This document shows positions 40,327-49,605 of a stretch of 63,508 nucleotides of DNA, in pieces. Each line of letters starts with the position of its first letter. Position 1 is the stretch's first letter. The DNA is from Methylobacterium pseudosasicola (GTDB taxonomy: Bacteria; Pseudomonadota; Alphaproteobacteria; Rhizobiales; Beijerinckiaceae). The stretch covers positions 1-63,508 of the forward strand of contig NZ_FOTK01000035.1 of assembly GCF_900114535.1 (NCBI RefSeq), written 5' to 3'. The notes beneath the pieces are model-generated. The model made no database searches, had not been told where the DNA came from, and saw only the letters and a program-made list of their open reading frames with translations. Both the position numbers and the translations under genes were made by a program.

Positions 40327-41580
40327 TCAGGTCTCCAGGGGCACCTCAAGCCGGAAGCAGGTCCCCTGCCCCGTCCGCGGCAGCGTGAGCTGGCCGCCGA
40401 GCTGCCGGGTGAGGCTGCCCACCACCCGCATGCCAAGGCTCTTCGAGGCGCGGCCGATCTCGAAATCCGCCGGCAGCCCGACGCCGTCGTCGGCGACCTC
40501 GACCACCAGGGTGTCGAGGGCACGCTCGGCCCGGACCCGGATCGCGCCGCCTTCGGGATGGGTCTCGGGCGGGTAGGCGTATTTCAGCGCATTGGTGACG
40601 AGCTCGTTGACCAGGAGTCCGATCGGGATCGCCCGGTCCGCCGAGATCCGCTGCGCCGCCGCCGTGCAGGTGAGGTTCAGGCCCGGCGCGCCGCTGTCGA
40701 GATTGGCCACCAGCTTCTCCAGGAACGGCGCGAGGTCGAGCTCGCCGGGCACGCCCTCCCCCTCCCCGTCCCCGGCCTTGTCTCCTTGTCGCCAGAGCTG
40801 GTCGTGGACGCCCGCGATGGCCTCGACGCGGCTGCGGGCGTCCGACAGGGCCGCCTGCACGGCGGGCTCGGCCTCGGCGGCCCGGGCCTGGAGGGCGAGC
40901 AGGCTCGCCACGATGGCGAGGCTGTTCTTGACCCGGTGGCTCATCTCCCGAGCCAGGAGATCCTGCCGGGCCAGCGCGGCCCGCAGCAGGCTCTCGGTGC
41001 GCTGGCGCTCGATGGCGCCGCCGAGCAGGTTGGCGAAGCCCTGCATGAAGGCGATGTCGGCCTCCTCGAACATGCCCTCGCGGGTGTCGTCCACCTCCAG
41101 CACCCCGAAGGCGCCGTCCCGGTTCTCGATCAGCACGTTGATCGCCCGGCGGATGCCGTGATCGGCCATGAGCTGGGGCGTGCGGAAGCGGGTCTCCTCG
41201 GCGAGGTGGTTCGAGATCACCGGCCGGCCGGTCTTGAGGGCGAAGCCCGCCGGGGAGGCGAGATCGGCCCCGACCCGGGCCTGCCCGATCACGTCCGGCC
41301 CCCAGCCGACGCCGGCGCGCACCAGCAGCAGGTCCTCGCCGCGGCGGTATTCCAGCGCCTTGCAGAACTCGGCCCCCATCCCCCGCGCGCACAGCTCCGC
41401 GGCCCGCTGCAGCAGGTGGTCGACATCGGTGCCGCGCAGGGCCTCGACCCCGAACTCGGACAGGATCACCTGCTGGCGCAGGCGGTAGCCGAGATCGGGG
41501 GGCGCGAGACCCGGTGCGGCGGGGTCCTCGGAGGCGTCCGGGCTGGGTTCCACGGCGGTCTGATCGGTCTTTACGGTCAT
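40327..41580 (-). CDS. GAF-domain sensor histidine kinase (HisKA_2/HWE type)
   Basis: This 417-residue soluble kinase has a GAF domain (about 45-190: HLLQRAAELCARGMGAEFCK, then VLEVDDTREGMFEEADIAFM). A HisKA_2 helix carries the phospho-accepting His215 in REMSHRVKNSLAIVASLLAL. A HATPase domain follows (LLVNELVTNALKYAYP, ADDGVGLPADF). No response regulator is adjacent, as is common for this class, which feeds the general stress response in Alphaproteobacteria (family knowledge). The start at 41580 (MTVKTDQTAVEP) is preferred over an upstream low-complexity extension. Confidence 0.9.
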   Translation of the reverse strand: MTVKTDQTAVEPSPDASEDPAAPGLAPPDLGYRLRQQVILSEFGVEALRGTDVDHLLQRAAELCARGMGAEFCKALEYRRGEDLLLVRAGVGWGPDVIGQARVGADLASPAGFALKTGRPVISNHLAEETRFRTPQLMADHGIRRAINVLIENRDGAFGVLEVDDTREGMFEEADIAFMQGFANLLGGAIERQRTESLLRAALARQDLLAREMSHRVKNSLAIVASLLALQARAAEAEPAVQAALSDARSRVEAIAGVHDQLWRQGDKAGDGEGEGVPGELDLAPFLEKLVANLDSGAPGLNLTCTAAAQRISADRAIPIGLLVNELVTNALKYAYPPETHPEGGAIRVRAERALDTLVVEVADDGVGLPADFEIGRASKSLGMRVVGSLTRQLGGQLTLPRTGQGTCFRLEVPLET

Positions 41581-41742
41581 GGGCGGGGGCAGAGTAGCAG
41601 GAAGGCGGTCCCAGGGCGACGCGGACCCGCCGGGCCGGCCGGCCGCCAGCGGCGCACCGGATCGTCGCACCTCTGGCCATCCCCGGACCCCGTGGCGCCG
41701 GGCGGCGTTCCGTCAGTCGAACCCGTCTCGATGGAGGGCACC

Positions 41743-42006
41743 ATGGCCGACGATGTGAACGGACTCTCCGACAAGGCGCTCTCGATCTTCGCCTTCGCGG
41801 CCTATCACCGCCTCGTCAGCGGCGAGCGCGTCACCTCGGTCATCCGCAAGGACGGGGCCGGGCACGAGGCCGACCCGGCGGGCGTGAAGGAGCTGGAAGA
41901 GCGCGGCCTCGTCACCGCCGGCGAGACCGATATCGACCTCGGCGACACCGCCCAGGCGACCGTGGAGGCGATGGTCGTGGCGTTGCGCGGGGAAGTCGGG
42001 CGCTGA
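41743..42006 (+). CDS. Small hypothetical protein
   Basis: This 87-residue acidic protein begins MADDVNGLSDKALSIFAFAA and contains AYHRLVSGERVTSVIRKDGA and KELEERGLVTAG. It looks like a compact helical, winged-helix-sized unit without a recognised family. GGAGGG lies five bases before the ATG at 41743, which fixes the start. There is no export signal. It is followed by another small stress-type gene on the same strand. Confidence 0.65.
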   Translation: MADDVNGLSDKALSIFAFAAYHRLVSGERVTSVIRKDGAGHEADPAGVKELEERGLVTAGETDIDLGDTAQATVEAMVVALRGEVGR

Positions 42007-42107
42007 AGGCCCGCTTAGGTCGCTCGGCTGCGGCATTCCGGCCGGGGATAGCCGGGAACGCCCTCGCCCGCGGCGGCCTTCTCCCGCACCAGACGATGGA
42101 GCGTGGA

Positions 42108-42329
42108 ATGAGCAAGGCCAACGTGAAGACCGGGGACGACGTCACCTACAAGTGGGGCAAGGGCACCGTCGAAGGCGAGGTGACAAAGGTCCACACCAAG
42201 GATGTCGAGAAGACCATCAAGGGCAACACGGTCAAGCGCGAGGCCTCGAAGGACGAGCCGGCCGTGGAGATCAAGACCGGGAAAGGCAAGACCGTCCTCA
42301 AGTCCGTCTCCGAGGTGACGGTCAAGTAA
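42108..42329 (+). CDS. HVA1-type TUDOR domain protein (DUF2945)
   Basis: This 73-residue protein begins MSKANVKTGDDVTYKWGKGT. The pattern GDDVTYKWGKGTVEGEVTKV and the Lys-rich continuation KTGKGKTVLKSVSEVTVK identify the 'hypervirulence-associated TUDOR' (HVA1/DUF2945) family, a small SH3-like barrel. The second ATG (42108) is preferred because GGAGCGTGGA lies just upstream. In bacteria these proteins are uncharacterised. Confidence 0.8.
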   Translation: MSKANVKTGDDVTYKWGKGTVEGEVTKVHTKDVEKTIKGNTVKREASKDEPAVEIKTGKGKTVLKSVSEVTVK

Positions 42330-42451
42330 GCCGATCCGCGCAGGCGCGTCGCTCTGTGAGCTTGCGCACATGATCCCCGCCCCGGGGTCTCGCCGGAGGC
42401 GGGGTGCCGGCTATCTGTAACGGTTCCAGCCTTTGCCAGCCGGGACCCAGC

Positions 42452-42955
42452 ATGACCATTCCCCTCAGGCTCACCCTGAACGGGCAGGCCCGCGAGATCG
42501 CCCTCGACGATCCGCGCGTCACCCTCCTCGATCTCCTGCGCGAACGGCTCGGCCTGACCGGCGCCAAGAAGGGCTGCGACCGCGGCCAGTGCGGCGCCTG
42601 CACGGTGCTGGTGGATGGCAGGCGGATCAATGCCTGCCTGACGCTCGCCGTGAGCCTCGACGGCGCCGAGGTCCTGACCATCGAGGGGCTGGCCGAGGGC
42701 GACCGGCTGCACCCGGTCCAGGCAGCCTTCATCGCCCATGACGGCTTCCAGTGCGGGTTCTGTACCCCCGGCCAGATCATGAGCGCCGTCGGCCTGATCC
42801 GCGAGGGCCATGCCGGCACCGATCCCGAGCGTATCCGCGAGGGCATGAGCGGCAACCTCTGCCGCTGCGGCGCCTATGCCGGCATCCTGGACGCGGTGCA
42901 GGACGCTTCGCGCGGCGCCGCCGGCCAGAACGAGCAACGGGAGGACGCGGCGTGA
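42452..42955 (+). CDS. Molybdenum hydroxylase, 2Fe-2S small subunit (xanthine dehydrogenase/aldehyde oxidoreductase type)
   Basis: This 167-residue iron-sulfur subunit has a plant-type cluster (Cys42, Cys47, Cys50 in GCDRGQCGACTVLVDG and Cys62) and a second helical-domain cluster (CGFCTPGQ, CRCGAY). It passes electrons from the molybdenum subunit to the FAD subunit. The start at 42452 follows CGGGACCCAGC. No Tat signal is present, unlike periplasmic PaoA of E. coli, so the enzyme is probably cytoplasmic. It overlaps the FAD-subunit gene by four bases. Confidence 0.93.
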   Translation: MTIPLRLTLNGQAREIALDDPRVTLLDLLRERLGLTGAKKGCDRGQCGACTVLVDGRRINACLTLAVSLDGAEVLTIEGLAEGDRLHPVQAAFIAHDGFQCGFCTPGQIMSAVGLIREGHAGTDPERIREGMSGNLCRCGAYAGILDAVQDASRGAAGQNEQREDAA

Positions 42956-43992
42956 GGAACTTCGACTACATCCGCCCCGCGAGCCTGCCGGAGGCCGTCG
43001 CGGCCGGGCAGCAGCCCGACACCGCCTATCTCGCCGCCGGCACCAACCTGGTCGACCTGATGAAGGGCGGCGTCACCGCCCCGGCCCGGATCGTCGACAT
43101 CACCCGGCTGCCGGGTCTCTCCAGCATCGAGCAACTGCCGGACGGCGGCACCCGGATCGGCGCGCTCGTGCGCAACAGTGACCTCGCCTACGACCCGGCC
43201 TTCGAAAAAACTTACCCTATGGTGGCCGAGGCCCTGCTGGCCGGCGCCTCGGCGCAGCTGCGCAACGCCGCGACGGTGGGCGGCAACCTGATGCAACGCA
43301 CTCGCTGCCCGTTCTTCACCGACGCGGTCTCGCCCTGCAACAAGCGCGCGCCCGGCTCCGGCTGCGCGGCACTCGGGCATGCCACCCGGATCCACGCCGT
43401 CCAGGGCTGGAGCGAGCACTGCATCGCCACCAACCCGTCCGATTTCTGCGTGCCGCTCGCCGCCCTCGACGCCGTGGTCGAGATCGCCGGGCCGGACGGC
43501 GCCCGGGAGGTGCCGCTCACCGCCTTCCACACCCTGCCCGGCGACCATCCCGAGCACGAGACGGCGCTCCGTCCGGCCGAGCTGATCACCGCCGTTCGGC
43601 TGCCCCCCGAGGCGGCCGCGTTCCAGGGCCATGCCCGCTACCTCAAGGTCCGCGACCGCACCTCCTACGCCTTCGCGGTGGTCTCGGCGGCGGCCGCCCT
43701 TACGCTGGACGGCCAAAAAATCGGGCGAGCCCGGCTGGCCTTCGGCGGGCTGGCTCTCAAGCCTTGGCGGGTGGAGGCGGCCGAGGCCGCGCTCGCCGGC
43801 CAGGCGCCCTCCCCCGAGGCCTACGCCAAGGCCGCCGCCCTGGCGCTCGACGGCGCCAAGCCCACCGGCGAGGCCAACGCCTTCAAGATCGAGCTCGCCC
43901 GCCGCGTCGCGATCCGGGCGCTGACGCTGGCTGCCGCCGGGACCCCCGCCCGGATCCCGGCCCTTCCCGCTTCCCCGTTCGGCATCGTCTGA
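42952..43992 (+). CDS. Molybdenum hydroxylase, FAD-binding subunit
   Basis: This 346-residue subunit starts at GTG 42952 (VRNFDYIRPASLPEAVAAGQ). The PCMH-type FAD domain shows LAAGTNLVDLMKGGV and TVGGNLMQRTRCPFF. The region CPFFTDAVSPCNKRAPGSGC, followed by AALGHATRIHAV, holds extra Cys residues. These match the additional 4Fe-4S cluster known in PaoB/YagS-type subunits. This favours an aldehyde-oxidoreductase (PaoABC-like) rather than xanthine-dehydrogenase assignment. Confidence 0.93.
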   Translation: MRNFDYIRPASLPEAVAAGQQPDTAYLAAGTNLVDLMKGGVTAPARIVDITRLPGLSSIEQLPDGGTRIGALVRNSDLAYDPAFEKTYPMVAEALLAGASAQLRNAATVGGNLMQRTRCPFFTDAVSPCNKRAPGSGCAALGHATRIHAVQGWSEHCIATNPSDFCVPLAALDAVVEIAGPDGAREVPLTAFHTLPGDHPEHETALRPAELITAVRLPPEAAAFQGHARYLKVRDRTSYAFAVVSAAAALTLDGQKIGRARLAFGGLALKPWRVEAAEAALAGQAPSPEAYAKAAALALDGAKPTGEANAFKIELARRVAIRALTLAAAGTPARIPALPASPFGIV

Positions 43993-44003
43993 GGACAGAC
44001 CGC

Positions 44004-46262
44004 ATGACCGCGACCGCCACCCCCCTGAACGCCGCCGCCGGCACCCGCCACGGCTCCAGCATCGGCCAGCCGCTGACCCGTCGGGACGGCCCCCTCAAGG
44101 TGACCGGCCAGGCCCGGTTCTCCGCCGACAACCTGCCCCCCGGCACGCTCCACGCGGCGCTTTGCGTCGCCCGGATCGCAAAGGGCCGGGTCACCGGCCT
44201 GAACCGGTCCGCCGCCGAGGCCCATCCGGGCGTCGTCGCGGTGATGACCCCGGACAACGCCCCCAAACTCGCCCAGGACCCCGACGCCAAGGCCGGGCCG
44301 TTCATCTTCCGCCTGGATCTGCTGCAGAACGACCGGGTCCGCTACGCCAACCAGCCGATCGCCGTGGTGATCGCCGAGACCCTGGAGGCCGCCACCGAGG
44401 GCGCGCGGCTGCTGGCGCCGACCTACGAGACCGAGACGCCCCGGATCGGCCTCGACGCGGGTGACGTGTTCACCCCGGATTCCGTCGGCGTCGGCGCGGC
44501 CCCGGCCGAGAGCGACGGCGACGTCGAGGCGGGCCTGGCAGCCGCATCGAGCACCATCGCGGCCACCTACGAGACCCCGGCCCAGTATCACAACGCCATG
44601 GAGCCGCACGCGGCCCTGGCCCAGTGGGACGGCGATCGGCTGACCCTGCACATGCCGACCCAGGGGCTCGCGATCTCGCAGGGGCGGCTCGCCGGGCTGT
44701 TCGGGATCAAGCCCGACGACATCCACATCGAGAGCCCCTATCTCGGCGGCGGCTTCGGCTCCAAGGGCGTGCCCTCGGGGCCGCAGGTGCTGGCCTGCAT
44801 GGCGGCCCGGATGGTCGGACGCCCGGTCAAGCTGGTGCCGACCCGGTCGCAGATGTACGGCCCGATGGGCCATCGCGGCCCGACCCGGCAGACGCTGCGG
44901 CTCGGCACCGACGCGGCCGGCAAGCTCACGGCTTTGGACCACCACATCCTCACCGCCTCCTCGAGCTTCGACGACTTCTTCGAGCCGGCCGGCCGGGCGA
45001 CCAGCACCCTCTACGCCAGCCCGGCCATCGCCATCCGGCACGAGGCGGTGCGGCTCGATACCGGCACACCCCTGTTCATGCGCGCGCCCGGCGAGGCCAC
45101 CGGCAGCGTCGCCCTGGAGAGCGCGCTGGACGAGATGGCGCACGAGCTCGGCATGGACCCGCTGGCGTTCCGTCTCGCCAACTACGCCGAGGTCGAGCCG
45201 ATCACTGGCAAGCCGTTCTCCTCCAAGGCCCTGCGCGAATGCTACCGGCGCGGCGCCGAGGCGTTCGGCTGGACCGGGCGCCCGCTGCAACCCCGCCAGA
45301 CCCGGGACAAGGACGGGTTCCTGGTCGGCACCGGCATGGGCACTGCCACCTTCCCGGCCCTGATCTTCGAAGGCATGGCCCGGGCCGAGATCCGCGCCGA
45401 CGGCACCGGCACGGTGGAGCTCGGGGCGATCGACATGGGTCAGGGCGCCTGGACGGCTTTGGCCCAGATCGCCGCCGACGGGCTCGGGATCGGCATGGAG
45501 GCCCTCACCTTCCGGATGGGGTCTTCCGATCTGCCGAATGCCGGCATCGCGGGCGGCTCCGGCCACACCGCCACGGCCGGCAACGCGATCCACGCCGCGT
45601 CCCAGGACGTGATCGCCCAGCTGGCCAAGCTCGCCACCGACGACCCCGCCTCCCCGCTCTACGGTGCGGGCAATGCCGGCGTGACCGCCGCGGACGGCCG
45701 TCTGACCCGGCGCGACGACCCGAGCCGCAGCGAGTCGTTCGCCGACATCCTCAAGCGGGCCGGGCGGGCCAGCATCGAGGGCCAGGGCAAGGCCGGCGCC
45801 GACCCGGCGGCCCAGAAATCCTACGCGATGCACGCCCACGGGGCGGTCTTCGCCGAGGTGAAGGTCGATCCCGATCTCGGCCAGATCCGGGTCAGCCGGC
45901 TGGTCGGCGCCTTCGCGGCGGGCCGGGTGATCAATCCCCGGCTGGTCCAGAGCCAGTATTACGGCGGCATGATCTGGGGCCTGTCCTTCGCCCTGCACGA
46001 GCGCGCCGAGATGGACCCACGCACCGGCCGCTTCCTCAACGACAACCTCGCCGAGTACCATGTGCCCGTGAACGCCGACATTCCGGCGATGGAGGCGATC
46101 CTAGTCCACGAGGAGGATTCGATCGTGAACACGCTCGGCGTGAAGGGCGTCGGCGAAATCGGCATCACCGGCACGGTCGGCGCCATCGCCAACGCGGTCT
46201 GGCACGCCACCGGCGTGCGGGTGCGCGAGATGCCGATCACCCTGGACAAGCTTTTGGGCTGA
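44004..46262 (+). CDS. Molybdenum hydroxylase, large catalytic subunit (PaoC/YagR-like)
   Basis: This 752-residue subunit binds the molybdopterin cofactor. It shows SIGQPLTRRDGPLKVTGQAR, YLGGGFGSKG, RAPGEATGSVALESALDEMA and the catalytic base region VKGVGEIGITG, whose Glu activates water. The product oxidises an aldehyde or aromatic heterocycle. The gene starts 11 bases after the FAD-subunit gene, so the order A-B-C matches paoABC. No XdhC/PaoD-type maturation factor is adjacent. A strong terminator ends the operon 22 bases downstream. Confidence 0.93.
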   Translation: MTATATPLNAAAGTRHGSSIGQPLTRRDGPLKVTGQARFSADNLPPGTLHAALCVARIAKGRVTGLNRSAAEAHPGVVAVMTPDNAPKLAQDPDAKAGPFIFRLDLLQNDRVRYANQPIAVVIAETLEAATEGARLLAPTYETETPRIGLDAGDVFTPDSVGVGAAPAESDGDVEAGLAAASSTIAATYETPAQYHNAMEPHAALAQWDGDRLTLHMPTQGLAISQGRLAGLFGIKPDDIHIESPYLGGGFGSKGVPSGPQVLACMAARMVGRPVKLVPTRSQMYGPMGHRGPTRQTLRLGTDAAGKLTALDHHILTASSSFDDFFEPAGRATSTLYASPAIAIRHEAVRLDTGTPLFMRAPGEATGSVALESALDEMAHELGMDPLAFRLANYAEVEPITGKPFSSKALRECYRRGAEAFGWTGRPLQPRQTRDKDGFLVGTGMGTATFPALIFEGMARAEIRADGTGTVELGAIDMGQGAWTALAQIAADGLGIGMEALTFRMGSSDLPNAGIAGGSGHTATAGNAIHAASQDVIAQLAKLATDDPASPLYGAGNAGVTAADGRLTRRDDPSRSESFADILKRAGRASIEGQGKAGADPAAQKSYAMHAHGAVFAEVKVDPDLGQIRVSRLVGAFAAGRVINPRLVQSQYYGGMIWGLSFALHERAEMDPRTGRFLNDNLAEYHVPVNADIPAMEAILVHEEDSIVNTLGVKGVGEIGITGTVGAIANAVWHATGVRVREMPITLDKLLG

Positions 46263-46284
46263 TCCCGACGGGCTGAACGGCCAG

Positions 46285-46312
46285 AACCCTGCCCAATCGG
46301 GCAGGGTTTTTT
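46285..46312 (+). terminator. Intrinsic terminator after the molybdenum hydroxylase operon
   Basis: The arms AACCCTGCCC and GGGCAGGGTT with the 4-base loop AATC are followed by a run of T. It closes the three-gene operon that ends at 46262. Confidence 0.93.
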
Positions 46313-47004
46313 GCTGTTTGACGGACCGCTTGCCTCAACCGAGGGACGGCACAGGCTCGCGGCGCGGCCTCTCCTGGACGGTTACAGGATCCTCACGCTT
46401 CCGGACATGACGCGGGTCCCCTCTCCCGTGCGGGAGAGGGACAGGGTGAGGGGACAGGGTCTTCCGGAAAGGGCGGGTCCCTCACCCCAACCCTCTCCCG
46501 CACGGGAGAGGGGGCGCGTCGCGGCCTTCACGTTCTGATCCGGGAGCTTGAAGCAAACGGACAGGGACCCCGCGTCCTCCACGAGCGATGGTGCAGTGGG
46601 CCCCTGTCCAACCCGCGCCAACCGCTTCACGCGCATCACCGGTTGGCGCCGCTCTGACAGCAACCAGTCGGCCCGCCTTAAACTCAGACAATTTTGTCGC
46701 TGAAAACCCTCCGGCTCGTCGAATCACCAACCCGCCACCCGTCGGCAAACCGGCGCGTGCGCACCAATCAACCTCCCGAAACGCGCGACGGCGAAGGCGG
46801 AAGGCGCTGCTCGGAAGCCCGATGCGGAAGGGCGGCCTTCCCCGTTCCGGAATCACCCAAGAATCACAATGACCTGATAGAGCGCGCTGTTTCTCCGGAT
46901 ATGCGGCCGCTGTGCAGGCCCGCATAGGGCCGGCGGTCTCGCCGCATTGCAGGCTTGGCGCCCTCTGGGGCTGCGTCGCGAGACCGGCTGTTCAACCCGC
47001 CGCG
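46313..47004. other. Intergenic region of about 690 bases with inverted repeats
   Basis: No gene is supported here. At 46419-46512 lies a compound inverted repeat. Two CCCTCTCCCG..CGGGAGAGGG hairpins (46419-46440 and 46491-46512) flank GGGTGAGGGG and CCCTCACCCC, which can pair with each other; this element is widespread in Proteobacteria. At 46615-46649 the perfect 10-base arms GCGCCAACCG and CGGTTGGCGC lie 15 bases apart. Open frames through the rest lack codon bias and ribosome sites. Confidence 0.6.
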
Positions 47005-47021
47005 CATATGTCATACATATG
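47005..47021. promoter_or_regulatory. Palindromic operator-like site before the sugar ABC operon
   Basis: CATATGT-CAT-ACATATG has perfect 7-base arms around a 3-base centre and stands out as AT-rich. It lies 51 bases before the start of the binding-protein gene, as expected for a GntR- or LacI-type repressor site. No such regulator gene is adjacent, so the regulator must be encoded elsewhere. Confidence 0.5.
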
Positions 47022-47072
47022 GTGACCGATCGCTCTGAAGAGGCGGCGGACGCATTCATAGGGGGGACGTCG

Positions 47073-48038
47073 ATGAGAGGGACCATTTCCATCAAGGCCA
47101 TGCTCGCGGGCGCGCTTCTCGCGTGGGCCGGCGGGGCCGAGGCGGCTTCGCTGACCGTCGGGTTCTCGCAGATCGGTTCCGAATCCGGCTGGCGTGCCGC
47201 CGAGACCACCGTGACCAAGAACGAGGCCAAGAAGCGCGGCATCACCGTCAAGATCGCCGACGCGCAGCAGAAGCAGGAAAACCAGATCAAGGCGATCCGG
47301 TCCTTCGTGGCCCAGGGGGTCGACGCGATCCTGCTCGCCCCGGTGGTCGCCACCGGCTGGGATGCGGTGCTCAAGGAAGCCCGCGACGCGAAGATCCCGG
47401 TGATCCTGCTCGACCGCGACATCGATCCCGCCGGCAAGGAGCTCTACCTGACCGCCGTCACCTCCGACAGCGTCGAGGAGGGCCGGGTCGCCGGCGCCTG
47501 GCTGACCAAGACGGTCGGCGAAAAGCCCTGCAACGTGGTCGAGCTCCAGGGCACGGTCGGCGCCAGCGTCGCCACCAACCGCAAGAAGGGCTTTGACGCC
47601 GCCATCGCGCCCCACGCCAACATCAAGCTCGTGCGCAGCCAGACCGGCGACTTCACCCGGGCCAAGGGCAAGGAGGTGATGGAGAGCTTCATCAAGGCCG
47701 AGGGCGGCCAATCGATCTGCGCGGTCTACGCCCACAACGACGACATGATGGTCGGCGCCATCCAGGCGATGAAGGAAGCCGGCCTGAAGCCCGGCAAGGA
47801 GATCCTGACGGTCTCGATCGACGCGGTGCCCGACATCTTCAAGGCGATCGCCGCGGGTGAGGCCAACGCCACCGTCGAGCTCACCCCCGACATGGCCGGC
47901 CCCGCCTTCGACGTGCTCAAGGCCTACAAGGAGAAGGGCACCGTCCCGCCCAAGTGGATCCAGACCGAGTCGAAGCTCTACACCGCCGCCGACGACCCGC
48001 TGAAGGTCTACAACAGCAAGAAGAACCTCGGCTACTGA
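47073..48038 (+). CDS. Sugar ABC transporter substrate-binding protein (YtfQ-like)
   Basis: This 321-residue protein has a signal peptide (MRGTISIKAMLAGALLAWAG, cleaved near AEAAS). The periplasmic-binding fold of the ribose/galactofuranose class follows: TVGFSQIGSESGWRAAETTV, VDAILLAPVVATGWD, IPVILLDRDIDPAGKELYLT and AVYAHNDDMMVGAIQAMKEA. These match YtfQ of E. coli, which binds galactofuranose. The ATG at 47073 has GGGGGGACG six bases upstream. It is the first gene of a transporter operon with two different permeases. Confidence 0.92.
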   Translation: MRGTISIKAMLAGALLAWAGGAEAASLTVGFSQIGSESGWRAAETTVTKNEAKKRGITVKIADAQQKQENQIKAIRSFVAQGVDAILLAPVVATGWDAVLKEARDAKIPVILLDRDIDPAGKELYLTAVTSDSVEEGRVAGAWLTKTVGEKPCNVVELQGTVGASVATNRKKGFDAAIAPHANIKLVRSQTGDFTRAKGKEVMESFIKAEGGQSICAVYAHNDDMMVGAIQAMKEAGLKPGKEILTVSIDAVPDIFKAIAAGEANATVELTPDMAGPAFDVLKAYKEKGTVPPKWIQTESKLYTAADDPLKVYNSKKNLGY

Positions 48039-48066
48039 CGCACTGACCGACCACTGCGATCGCATC

Positions 48067-49605
48067 GTGTCCGATTCCGTCCTGCTCAGCGTCCGCGGGC
48101 TCTCCAAGAGCTTCGCCGGGCACCAGGCCCTCGCAGGGGTCGACTTCACCTTGCGCCGGGGAGAGATCCACGCCCTCCTCGGCGAGAACGGCGCCGGCAA
48201 GTCGACCTTCATCAAGACCCTGACCGGTGTCGTCCGGCGCGATGCCGGCGAGGTCTGGCTCGACGGCGCGCCGATCGCCCCGCGCTCGGCGGAAGCCGCG
48301 GCGCGGGCCGGCATCGCCACGGTCTACCAGGAGGTCGGCCTGCTGCCGAACCTCACCGTGGCGCAGAACCTGTTCCTCGGCCGCGAGCCGACCCGGTTCG
48401 GCCTCGTGCGCACCCGGGAGATGCGCCGGCGCTCGGCCGCGCTGCTCGCGGATTTCGGCCTGTCGATCGATGTCGGGGCGCCGCTCGGCCGCTACCCGGT
48501 GGCGGTGCAGCACCTCGTGGCGATCGCCCGGGCGGTGGATCTCTCGGCCCGGGCGCTGATCCTCGACGAGCCGACCGCGAGCCTCGACACCCACGAGGTG
48601 ACGGTGCTGTTTACCGTGATGCGCCGCCTCGCCGAGCAGGGGATCGGCATCGTCTTCGTCACCCACTTCCTGGAGCAGGTCTACGCGATCACCGACCGGA
48701 TCACGGTCCTGCGCAACGGCCGGCTGGTGACGGAGCGCGAGACCGCCCGCTTCCCGCGGCTCGAACTCGTACACACGATGCTGGGCCACGACCTCGCCGA
48801 GACCGCCGAGCGGGAAGAGCAGGCGGATCGGTCGTCCCAGAAAGAATCCGGGACGCCCGTCCTGCAGGCGGAAGGGCTCGGCAAGGCCGGCTACCTCCAG
48901 CCGGTCGATCTCACGGTGGCAAGCGGCGAGGTGGTCGGCCTCGCGGGCCTCCTCGGCTCCGGACGGACGGAGACCGCCCGCCTGCTGTTCGGCGCCGAGC
49001 GGGCCGATCGCGGCCGCATCCTGCTCGACGGCAAGCCGATCCGGATCGCCGGCCCCCGGGACGCCCTGCGCCACCGGTTCGGCTACTGCCCGGAGGAGCG
49101 CAAGACCGAGGGCATCGTCGCCGACCTGACGGTGCGGGAGAACATCGTGCTGGCCCTGCAGGCCCGGCGCGGCCCGTTCCGGCCGCTGGGCCGGGCGGCC
49201 CAGGACAAGATCGCCCGCGACTTCATCACGATGCTCGACATCCGCCCGCCCGATCCGGAGCGGCCGATCGGGCTCCTCTCCGGCGGCAACCAGCAGAAGG
49301 CGCTGCTGGCGCGCTGGCTCGCCACCGAGCCGCGCCTGCTGATCCTCGACGAGCCGACCCGCGGCATCGATGTCGGGGCCCATGCCGAGATCATCCGGCT
49401 GATCCGCCGGCTCTGCGACGAGGGCCTCGCCCTCCTGGTGATCTCCTCGGAGCTCGAAGAGATCGTGACCTATTCCGACCGGGTGATCGTGATGCGCGAC
49501 CGCGCCCAGGTGGCCGAGCTCGCCGGCAGCGCGGTCGACCTCACCGCCATCCTCCGGGCGATCGCCGCCGAGGCGGCGTCCACACCGGTCCCGGAACCCG
49601 CCTGA
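48067..49605 (+). CDS. Sugar ABC transporter ATP-binding protein, double-domain (YtfR-like)
   Basis: This 512-residue protein has two ABC domains. The N-terminal domain has Walker A GENGAGKST, a VAVQHLVAIARAV-type signature region and Walker B ALILDEPTASL. The C-terminal domain has GLLGSGRTETARLL (the normal degenerate P-loop of this class), LSGGNQQKALLARWL and LLILDEPTRGIDVGA. The start is GTG 48067. It overlaps the first permease gene by one base (TGATG). The N-terminal signature lacks the classic LSGGQ, as is seen in YtfR/AraG relatives. Confidence 0.93.
   Translation: MSDSVLLSVRGLSKSFAGHQALAGVDFTLRRGEIHALLGENGAGKSTFIKTLTGVVRRDAGEVWLDGAPIAPRSAEAAARAGIATVYQEVGLLPNLTVAQNLFLGREPTRFGLVRTREMRRRSAALLADFGLSIDVGAPLGRYPVAVQHLVAIARAVDLSARALILDEPTASLDTHEVTVLFTVMRRLAEQGIGIVFVTHFLEQVYAITDRITVLRNGRLVTERETARFPRLELVHTMLGHDLAETAEREEQADRSSQKESGTPVLQAEGLGKAGYLQPVDLTVASGEVVGLAGLLGSGRTETARLLFGAERADRGRILLDGKPIRIAGPRDALRHRFGYCPEERKTEGIVADLTVRENIVLALQARRGPFRPLGRAAQDKIARDFITMLDIRPPDPERPIGLLSGGNQQKALLARWLATEPRLLILDEPTRGIDVGAHAEIIRLIRRLCDEGLALLVISSELEEIVTYSDRVIVMRDRAQVAELAGSAVDLTAILRAIAAEAASTPVPEPA

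Noticed and set aside
46482..46925. Open frames in the gap after the molybdenum hydroxylase operon
   Set aside because: They cross inverted repeats, have no ribosome site and have an amino-acid composition like non-coding DNA.
48067..49605. The degenerate second P-loop of the sugar ABC ATPase as a broken gene
   Set aside because: GSGRTE in the C-terminal domain is normal for the double-domain sugar ATPases of this class.
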